NCBI GenBank assembly: GCA_034189695.1
Contig: JAXHUA010000062.1
Location: 1 to 20,052, forward strand
Reading direction: 5' to 3'
Source: JAXHUA01 sp034189695
GTDB taxonomy: Bacteria > Chloroflexota > Dehalococcoidia > E44-bin15
Length of the DNA stretch: 20,052 bases
In this document: piece by piece, positions 1-4,975 of the stretch
How positions within the stretch are numbered: the stretch's first letter is position 1
Layout: every line of letters begins with the position of its first letter
Position numbers and translations under genes: made by a program
Notes under the pieces: generated by a model
Database searches by the model: none
What the model saw: the letters and a program-made list of their open reading frames with translations, nothing else
Told to the model about the DNA's origin: nothing

Positions 1-103
1 TCGACTCGTGCCCGAACGCCCTGTGACTCCTCGCCCATTGTGTCGCTGGCCAGCTTCTCATATTCGATTCTCGGCACCTGAACGAAGATATCGATGCGGT
101 CGA
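1..103 (-). other. Inverted internal segment of a yifB/comM-like gene
   Basis: Read on the reverse strand this stretch encodes DRIDIFVQVPRIEYEKL followed by ASDTMGEESQGVRARVE. That is the conserved stretch just after the AAA+ core of YifB/ComM proteins. It belongs immediately before the residues encoded on the forward strand from position 104 (ARVESARSIQRERF). The reverse-complemented piece joins that reading frame exactly, without a gap or shift, so 1-103 is the same gene in flipped orientation. Because it begins at base 1 of the window, a fold-back chimera or misassembly at a contig end is the simplest explanation. A real inversion cannot be excluded from this sequence alone. Confidence 0.85.
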
Positions 104-114
104 GCACGAGTCGA
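1..114. repeat. 11-bp perfect inverted repeat bounding the flipped segment
   Basis: Bases 1-11 (tcgactcgtgc) are the exact reverse complement of bases 104-114 (gcacgagtcga), with a 92-bp spacer. The right copy is native coding sequence (Ala-Arg-Val-Glu) of the yifB-like gene, and the left copy reads the same codons from the other strand. The repeat sits precisely at the edges of the inverted segment, as expected for a fold-back junction or for inversion between short inverted repeats. Confidence 0.9.
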
Positions 115-388
115 GTCAGCTCGTTCGATTCAGCGTGAGCGGTTCCGACAGGCGATGCTCTCGTGCAATGCTGAGATGACGCCGGTCGAGGTAAGGCAGT
201 TCTGCCAGGTGGAGCCTGAGGGTCAGAGCCTGCTCCGCACCGCCATGAATCAACTGGCGCTCTCGGCCCGCGCCTTCCACCGGGTGCTCAAGCTGTCACG
301 CACCATAGCCGACCTGGCCCAGGCAGACCGGGTATTCGCCGCGCATGTGGCTGAGGCGCTGCAATATCGACCGAGAGGGCTACTCTAG
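104..388 (+). CDS. YifB/ComM-like Mg-chelatase-family ATPase, C-terminal fragment
   Basis: This is the last ~94 residues of a YifB/ComM-type protein, a hexameric AAA+ ATPase family related to magnesium chelatase. ComM is known as a branch-migration helicase in natural transformation. The visible part is the C-terminal helical Mg_chelatase_C domain: ARVESARSIQRERF, then CNAEMTPVEVRQFC, then LSARAFHRVLKLSRTIADLA, ending in VAEALQYRPR, all strongly conserved in the family. No authentic start is present; the in-frame ATG at position 8 lies in the inverted segment and is not the gene start. The stop at 386-388 overlaps the 3' end of the convergent transglutaminase-like gene by 9 bp. The rest of the gene is missing or inverted in this record. 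Confidence 0.88.
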   Translation, partial: ARVESARSIQRERFRQAMLSCNAEMTPVEVRQFCQVEPEGQSLLRTAMNQLALSARAFHRVLKLSRTIADLAQADRVFAAHVAEALQYRPRGLL

Positions 389-1165
389 AGAGAGGAGCAG
401 GCGCCACGAAGCGGGGGCGTTGCCGGAGCCGTCTCGTGGGTCGAGGAAGTAGATATCGTTGTAATAGGACCACACCTCCACCTGCGGGTAGTCGTTGTCG
501 GCGAAGTGCTGAAACGGGTACCCCGCGCGGGAGAACCATCTTCCTTTCTCATCATCCCAGTAGGGGCCTGAGGTAGACTCCAGCGGCATCCACTGGCTGT
601 TATACCACACCTCCACCCATGCATGGCCACCGACTTCGCCCGCGAAATCCACTTTGCCCAGAACCACCCTCACGTCATTGGCCGAAACGCCGTCAGCGCG
701 TAGCAGGGAGGCGAGGGTGTTGGCCTGCTCCTCGCAATCGCTGACGACCCGGGGCTTGACCGGATTCCCCGGGTAGCCCGGCGTGTCCACTATGAACTCG
801 TGGGGCATCAGCCACTTCTCTCTGACTCCGTTGAGCGTCTGGTCTGACACCCATGTCCATTGCACCGCCACGTCATAGCATTGCTTGGCACCCGAGACAT
901 CGCCTGCAAGCGCGGCGACAGCCTCGTCGTTGGGGGTAACGTACAACTGATAGCGTGATTGCCTGTCCGGCGGCAGAACGGGGTGGATTACCTCGAGTTC
1001 GTGCTTGAGTTCATCTTCATCGAGGACATCGAGCAGGGTGCGTTGCAGCTCTACTATGGGGAGGTGCTGCTGAGAGCGGTTTGCCAGCACCTGATAGAGC
1101 ACCACCGACGCAGCAATGACTACGAGGGCGAGAGCTATGATAAGCAGCCACTTCGTTCTTGACAT
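380..1165 (-). CDS. Membrane-anchored transglutaminase-like protein
   Basis: A 261-aa protein with an N-terminal hydrophobic segment (about residues 6-27, WLLIIALALVVIAASVVLY) that should act as an uncleaved anchor, leaving the rest outside the membrane. The C-terminal half matches the transglutaminase-like (papain-like) fold: Cys144 in SDCEEQANTLASLLRADGV, His181 in GGHAWVEVWYNSQW, and an acidic residue in MPLEST. The third triad position is Glu196 rather than the more usual Asp. These domains act as cysteine proteases or crosslinking enzymes, but the substrate cannot be read from sequence. The ATG at 1165 has no strong Shine-Dalgarno sequence; a TATAAT -10 lies about 45 bp upstream. The gene converges on the yifB fragment and is divergent from mscS. 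Confidence 0.8.
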   Translation of the reverse strand: MSRTKWLLIIALALVVIAASVVLYQVLANRSQQHLPIVELQRTLLDVLDEDELKHELEVIHPVLPPDRQSRYQLYVTPNDEAVAALAGDVSGAKQCYDVAVQWTWVSDQTLNGVREKWLMPHEFIVDTPGYPGNPVKPRVVSDCEEQANTLASLLRADGVSANDVRVVLGKVDFAGEVGGHAWVEVWYNSQWMPLESTSGPYWDDEKGRWFSRAGYPFQHFADNDYPQVEVWSYYNDIYFLDPRDGSGNAPASWRLLLSLE

Positions 1166-1209
1166 TGTGTCGCCGGGTGGCGGATTCCACTACGCTGGAG
1201 CCAGTCTGG

Positions 1210-1215
1210 ATTATA
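1210..1215 (-). promoter_or_regulatory. Candidate -10 element for the transglutaminase-like gene
   Basis: On the reverse strand bases 1215-1210 read TATAAT, a perfect sigma-70-type -10 hexamer, placed 44 bp upstream of the ATG at 1165. No convincing -35 hexamer is found 16-18 bp further upstream, so the support is one box plus position. Confidence 0.4.
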
Positions 1216-1277
1216 GCACATGCAGAGATGTCTCGCATTGGCATGTGTTCGATGCTCTTTCCTGGGCAGGCACTTTC

Positions 1278-1286
1278 TGCTATGGT
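1278..1286 (+). promoter_or_regulatory. Candidate extended -10 promoter for mscS-otsB
   Basis: TGCTATGGT at 1278-1286 is an extended -10 arrangement (TGn followed by TATGGT), about 80 bp upstream of the mscS start. There is no good -35 hexamer, which is compatible with extended -10 promoters but keeps this call weak. The 201-bp gap 1166-1366 separates divergent genes, so a promoter in each direction is expected. Confidence 0.3.
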
Positions 1287-1366
1287 ATGCGCGTTCACTC
1301 ACCCGATTGCTGCTCCTGTCACGAGTCGAATCGTAGACCATCGAAATACTGCGGCGGAGGTAGGCA

Positions 1367-2347
1367 ATGGATTGGAGACCTGTGCTGGCCTGGCTTGGCT
1401 CCCACGGCGTCCGCATATTGATCATACTGGCGATCGGCATCGCGGCATACTACGCACTGCACAAGCTCGTTCCCACGGCATTGAGGCATGGCGTTAAGGT
1501 CAGGCCTCGACTCACAAGAAGGGTGACCAAGAAGGACCAGGAGGAGGTGGAGAAGAGGATACAGACGCTGTCGCGCATCATTGTCGGCACTGGTACGGTC
1601 ATCACTGTCGTCGTCGTCATCTTCATGATTCTTTCGGAAGTGGGAATAGATGTTACGCCGCTGCTCGCCGGCCTGGGCATCGTCGGCGTCGCCTTGGGCT
1701 TCGGCGCCCAGAGCCTCGTCAAGGACGTGCTCGCCGGCGTTTTCATCCTGCTGGAGAATCAGTACCGGGTTGGTGACGTGGCGCGAGTCGCCGATGTCAC
1801 CGGTGTAGTGGAGGAGATTAATCTCAGGAGGACGGTGCTCCGCGACCTCGATGGCATAGTGCACTTTGTCCCCAACGGTGAGATAAAGGTCGCCTCTAAC
1901 TACACCAGGGGATGGTCAAGAGCGAACCTCAATATCTCGGTCGCCTACGGCACTGACCTGGACCAGGCAATCGCAGTCATTAACAGGGTCGGGGCTGAGA
2001 TGGTCAAGGAGCCATACTGGAAGTCAGTAATACTCAAGGCCCCAGAGGTGCTGAGGGTGGACAAACTTGGTGACTCGGGAATTGACATTAAGATACTGGG
2101 CGACACCAAGCCCATACGTCAGTGGGAGGTCATGGGTGAGTTGCGGAAGAGAGTCAAGAAGGCCTTCGATGAGGAGGGGATCGAGATACCGTGGCCTCAC
2201 ACCAAGCTCTACTTCGGCAACGCAATGCCCGATGAGGTGACACGGGAGGTCACAGCAGTCGGGCCGGAGGTATCGACCGAAGCACCGTCCCGTGCCCGCA
2301 CCCGCGCCAAACCCCCGCCCCCGGTTCCCGATGACGACGGAGACTGA
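1367..2347 (+). CDS. mscS: MscS-family small-conductance mechanosensitive channel
   Basis: A 326-aa inner-membrane channel that opens under membrane tension and releases solutes on hypo-osmotic shock. Transmembrane helices are visible at about 15-35, 70-90 and the pore helix 95-125. The pore-lining signature PLLAGLGIVGVALGFGAQSL, then VKDVLAGVFILLENQYRVGD, is typical of MscS, followed by the beta domain with FVPNGEI and the cytoplasmic alpha/beta domain ending GIEIPWPHTKLYF. A charged and proline-rich tail (about 290-326) is extra and likely disordered. The ATG at 1367 is preceded by GGAGG at 1356-1360, 6 nt away. The stop is 2 nt before otsB, so the two are probably cotranscribed, linking solute release with trehalose metabolism. 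Confidence 0.93.
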   Translation: MDWRPVLAWLGSHGVRILIILAIGIAAYYALHKLVPTALRHGVKVRPRLTRRVTKKDQEEVEKRIQTLSRIIVGTGTVITVVVVIFMILSEVGIDVTPLLAGLGIVGVALGFGAQSLVKDVLAGVFILLENQYRVGDVARVADVTGVVEEINLRRTVLRDLDGIVHFVPNGEIKVASNYTRGWSRANLNISVAYGTDLDQAIAVINRVGAEMVKEPYWKSVILKAPEVLRVDKLGDSGIDIKILGDTKPIRQWEVMGELRKRVKKAFDEEGIEIPWPHTKLYFGNAMPDEVTREVTAVGPEVSTEAPSRARTRAKPPPPVPDDDGD

Positions 2348-2349
2348 CG

Positions 2350-3147
2350 ATGCGGTACCTGCTTGACCACCTCGACGCTGTGAAGGAGTTGCTCACACTG
2401 CGTCCGCTGGGGCTGATTACGGACATCGACGGCACCATAAGCGACATCGCGGCCACACCTGAGGCCGCTGTGGTGTCCCCAATATGCCGAGAGAAGCTGG
2501 CCGATTTGACCCAAAGGCTCGATCTGGTTGCCGCCATCTCGGGGCGTCCGGCCGCCGCAGCCAGAGACATGGTCGGTGTCGATGGTATGGTATACGTCGG
2601 GAACCACGGTCTGGAGCGATGGCGCGACGGGGCTGTGGAGTACGTCGCTGGCGCGGAGAAGCACCGGGCGAAGGTGAAGGAAGCGCTGGAACGAATACGG
2701 GAGCTGCTGCCACTGGAGTGCGTCATACTCGAGGACAAAGGAGTCTCGCTATCGATTCACTACCGGCTCTGCCCCGATGTTCAAGAGGTGCGACAGCTCG
2801 TACTCAGCAAGGTGGCGACGGTCGACGTGTTGACGGACTTCCGAGTGTGCGAAGGCAAGATGGTGGTCGAATTGCGACCGGCGATCGACGTCGGCAAGGG
2901 AGTCGCGGTCCGCAGCCTGGTGGAGAGGTACAAGCTCAGAAGCGGCCTGTATCTGGGCGATGATGTCACCGATACCGACGCCTTCGAAGCGATGCATGAA
3001 GCCGGGTTCAGAGGCGCGGCTATCGCTGTGCTTGGTGAAGAATCGCCCGACGGGCTGCGCCGATCGGCGGATTTCACTCTGAACGGCGTGTCTGACGTGG
3101 AGAGGTTTCTGGCGTGGCTAGCTGCAGCTTCTGCGCGGCCAGCATAA
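2350..3147 (+). CDS. otsB: Trehalose-6-phosphate phosphatase
   Basis: A 265-aa HAD-superfamily phosphatase that converts trehalose 6-phosphate to trehalose in the cytoplasm, the second step of the OtsAB pathway. The nucleophile motif is DIDGT (Asp25, Asp27), followed by SGRPAA (64-69, motif II), GNHGLE (84-89), GKMVVELRP (169-177) with Lys183 in VGKG, and the metal-binding motif YLGDDVTDTDAF (201-212). These are diagnostic for trehalose-phosphatase, and the length is typical. The ATG lies 2 nt after the mscS stop, with GGAG at 2339-2342. The final 74 bp overlap the end of the convergent otsA gene, so the last ~24 codons are also antisense to the OtsA C-terminus. Confidence in function is high; I have not excluded activity on related sugar phosphates. 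Confidence 0.93.
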   Translation: MRYLLDHLDAVKELLTLRPLGLITDIDGTISDIAATPEAAVVSPICREKLADLTQRLDLVAAISGRPAAAARDMVGVDGMVYVGNHGLERWRDGAVEYVAGAEKHRAKVKEALERIRELLPLECVILEDKGVSLSIHYRLCPDVQEVRQLVLSKVATVDVLTDFRVCEGKMVVELRPAIDVGKGVAVRSLVERYKLRSGLYLGDDVTDTDAFEAMHEAGFRGAAIAVLGEESPDGLRRSADFTLNGVSDVERFLAWLAAASARPA

Positions 3148-4642
3148 CGATGTCCCTCAGTTGTTGTTGGAGCCAGACGGTAATGTCTTCCTGCTGGATG
3201 CACTTCCTGAGAGCGAGCGCCTTCCGCCGTCTGTCCTCGGGCGGCATGGTCAGTGCCCGGTACATCGCCTCAGCCGTCCCGTCGAGGTCAGTGGGAGTGA
3301 CGGTCAGCGCGTTGTCTCCAAGCTGCTCACAGGCGCCGGCTGTCTCGGATAGCACCAGGACACCGTCGGTGGTGTTGACGATGGGCCCTTCCTTCGCCAC
3401 GAGGTTCATACCATCGATCACCGAATTCACCAGCAGCACGTCATACGACCTCATGCCGACGATTGCCTGGGCGTAGTTGTTCTCAAACACGGCATTAACG
3501 GGTTGCCAGTGGTCGTTTCCGTACTTGGCATTCACCTCTGATATTGCCTGGGTCACCTCTTCTGAGTATCGCCGATACTGCCGTATGTGCATTCGCGATG
3601 GGACCAGCAGCGCCAGGAAATTGACCATCCCGTGCAGTTCAGGGTGACGTTGCAGCATCAGGTCGAACGCTCGGAAGCCCCGGACGATATTCTTGCTCGG
3701 TTCGAGGCGGTCGACACGGACAATCGTCTTCTCACCGAGCAGAGGACGCAGTTTCTCCTCATACTCCTGGACAATCGGCGATTGAGTTATCTTGCGCAGG
3801 TTGTCTACATCGACGGACACCGGGTAGTGACAGACGCGAGTGATATGGTCTCCCATGCTCACCGTGCGTTCCCTGTAGTCCACGGACGCATCCGGGAGAA
3901 AAGCCTCGCATGAGTGGAGGAAGTTGCTGGCGTCTCTCTTCGTCTGCATGCCAACGATGTCCGCAGCGCACAGACCCCGGTAGATGGCCTGTCGGATCGC
4001 CGCCGGAAGAAGCTGCCAGTAGTGGACCTCCGGCCAGGGTATGTGGGTGAAGTGCTGGATTATCGCGTTCGGCAACCGCTCTCGAATGAAACCGGGGGTG
4101 AGGTACAGGTGGTAGTCGTGCAGCATGACCAGCGGAGGCAACTCCCTGCTGGAAGCTTCATCGATCACTGCGTCGGCAAAGGTGCGGTTGACGCGCACGT
4201 ACCCATTGTCCCAGGCATCGTAAACGCGAGCGTCTATGTTGGGCGTATGAGAGGAGTTCCACATGTAGTGTTGTAGGAACCATAGCAATGGGTTGCAGAT
4301 GACACTGTAGAACTTGTGATAGACGCTCCCGGAGGAGACAACGTAGCGAAGATAGAGACTGTGGCCGGGAAATGACGCCCGAAAGCGCTTTCCCTGGGCC
4401 ATCTCACCCGCCTGGCGGTCTCCAGCGCCCATGGCGCTCGACACCCACGTGAGATCGGCGATCTGACTTATGGCGGTGAGAGCCGTCACTACACCGCCGC
4501 TGCCGCGATGACCGTGAAGCTTGCCGTCTTCGGTAATACGATAGTCGACGGGACCCCGGTTGCTCGCGAGAATGAGGTTGCTCTGTCTCAGGACAGCTTG
4601 AGAGTATTCCCTCTGGCGGCCTTTGCTACTCTTTCCAGGCAT
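3074..4642 (-). CDS. otsA: Trehalose-6-phosphate synthase (GT20 family)
   Basis: A 522-aa family 20 retaining glycosyltransferase that joins a nucleotide-activated glucose to glucose 6-phosphate, giving the substrate of OtsB. Visible motifs are SNRGPV (27-32), RGSGGVVTAL (46-55), HDYHL (175-179), the acceptor region HFTHIPWPE (197-205), RVDRLEPSKN (309-318) with the donor-binding Arg and Lys, and DGMNLVAKEG (410-419). The loop form RVDRLEPSKN rather than GVDRLDYSKG points to the lineage seen in Actinobacteria and Chloroflexota; donor preference (UDP-, ADP- or GDP-glucose) cannot be read. The ATG at 4642 is preceded by GAGG about 10 nt upstream. It is transcribed toward otsB and overlaps its 3' end by 74 bp. 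Glucosylglycerol-phosphate synthase is a less likely alternative, given the otsB partner. Confidence 0.92.
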   Translation of the reverse strand: MPGKSSKGRQREYSQAVLRQSNLILASNRGPVDYRITEDGKLHGHRGSGGVVTALTAISQIADLTWVSSAMGAGDRQAGEMAQGKRFRASFPGHSLYLRYVVSSGSVYHKFYSVICNPLLWFLQHYMWNSSHTPNIDARVYDAWDNGYVRVNRTFADAVIDEASSRELPPLVMLHDYHLYLTPGFIRERLPNAIIQHFTHIPWPEVHYWQLLPAAIRQAIYRGLCAADIVGMQTKRDASNFLHSCEAFLPDASVDYRERTVSMGDHITRVCHYPVSVDVDNLRKITQSPIVQEYEEKLRPLLGEKTIVRVDRLEPSKNIVRGFRAFDLMLQRHPELHGMVNFLALLVPSRMHIRQYRRYSEEVTQAISEVNAKYGNDHWQPVNAVFENNYAQAIVGMRSYDVLLVNSVIDGMNLVAKEGPIVNTTDGVLVLSETAGACEQLGDNALTVTPTDLDGTAEAMYRALTMPPEDRRRKALALRKCIQQEDITVWLQQQLRDIVMLAAQKLQLATPETSPRQTRRSE

Positions 4643-4732
4643 TGCGGATAACCTCAGCGGTGCTCACAGCTTTGCCGATTAGAATAGGCCACGAAAGAAT
4701 GCAATATGAGACAAACCGCGAAGAGCAAAACA

Positions 4733-4762
4733 ACGATAGCACATCCTGTCTGAGCGTGTCAA
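4733..4762 (-). promoter_or_regulatory. Candidate promoter for otsA
   Basis: On the reverse strand a perfect TTGACA (4762-4757) is followed after 18 bp by TATCGT (4738-4733), 4 of 6 matches to the -10 consensus. The predicted start near 4726 would give an otsA leader of about 84 nt. Confidence 0.5.
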
Positions 4763-4802
4763 GGGCGCACTCGCTTCAGAGCCCCCATAGAAAAAGCGTG
4801 CG

Positions 4803-4830
4803 TTGATACGTTGCGGTGCCAGAATATCAA
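4803..4830 (+). promoter_or_regulatory. Candidate second, upstream promoter toward alaS
   Basis: TTGATA (4803-4808) is spaced 16 bp from TATCAA (4825-4830), 5/6 and 4/6 matches to the consensus. Its start would fall near 4837, just before the dyad at 4846-4867, giving a ~140-nt alaS leader that begins with that dyad. Support is the pattern match only. Confidence 0.25.
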
Positions 4831-4845
4831 AGTGGTTTCACACCG

Positions 4846-4867
4846 GTTACGTTGGATCAAACGTGAC
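4846..4867. promoter_or_regulatory. 22-bp imperfect dyad, possible operator
   Basis: The sequence has arms GTTACGTT and AACGTGAC around a 6-bp centre, with 9 of 11 positions paired. It lies between the otsA and alaS promoter candidates, about 70 bp upstream of the alaS -35 box. It resembles a dimeric repressor site and has no U-tract that would make it a terminator. The cognate regulator is unknown. Confidence 0.35.
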
Positions 4868-4936
4868 CCGCGCCTGCGCCGCGGGGATTGCCGCCTCAGC
4901 CGAGTGTGCGGTCTGCCGACAGACGAGCCACGTTCG

Positions 4937-4966
4937 TTGACACGGTGTTCGAGCTTTGGCTACAAT
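4937..4966 (+). promoter_or_regulatory. Promoter of the alaS-aro-tgt gene string, nearly leaderless
   Basis: A perfect -35 TTGACA (4937-4942) and a 5/6 -10 TACAAT (4961-4966) are separated by 18 bp. The predicted transcription start (about 4972-4974) is only 2-4 nt before the ATG at 4976, so alaS would be translated from an almost leaderless message. The position also supports choosing the ATG at 4976 over upstream in-frame starts. Confidence 0.7.
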
Positions 4967-4975
4967 CAGAAGGCA

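Larger units (their letters stand above)
4643..4975. other. Divergent intergenic region between otsA and alaS
   Basis: These 333 bp lie between divergent genes and contain no coding sequence I can support. The frame of alaS stays open back to an ATG at 4811, but the residues it would add are basic, unconserved and lie upstream of the clear alaS promoter. The part near otsA (4670-4740) is AT-richer than the genes. The region holds promoter-like sequences in both directions and a 22-bp dyad, each listed separately. I see no riboswitch, T-box or intrinsic terminator. Confidence 0.7.

Noticed and set aside
8..103. Forward-strand extension of the yifB frame from an ATG at 8
   Set aside because: The residues it would encode (MPERPVTPRPLC...) match nothing in YifB, while the opposite strand encodes the expected conserved peptide. 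It is a by-product of the inverted segment.
380..1165. Glu196 in place of Asp in the transglutaminase triad as evidence of inactivity
   Set aside because: An acidic residue is retained and Glu occurs at this place in some transglutaminase-like families, so loss of activity is not implied.
4811..4975. 55-residue N-terminal extension of alanyl-tRNA synthetase
   Set aside because: It is basic and unconserved, contains the dyad and the TTGACA/TACAAT promoter, and AlaRS proteins normally begin at the MRSDDLRRAFLAFF equivalent.
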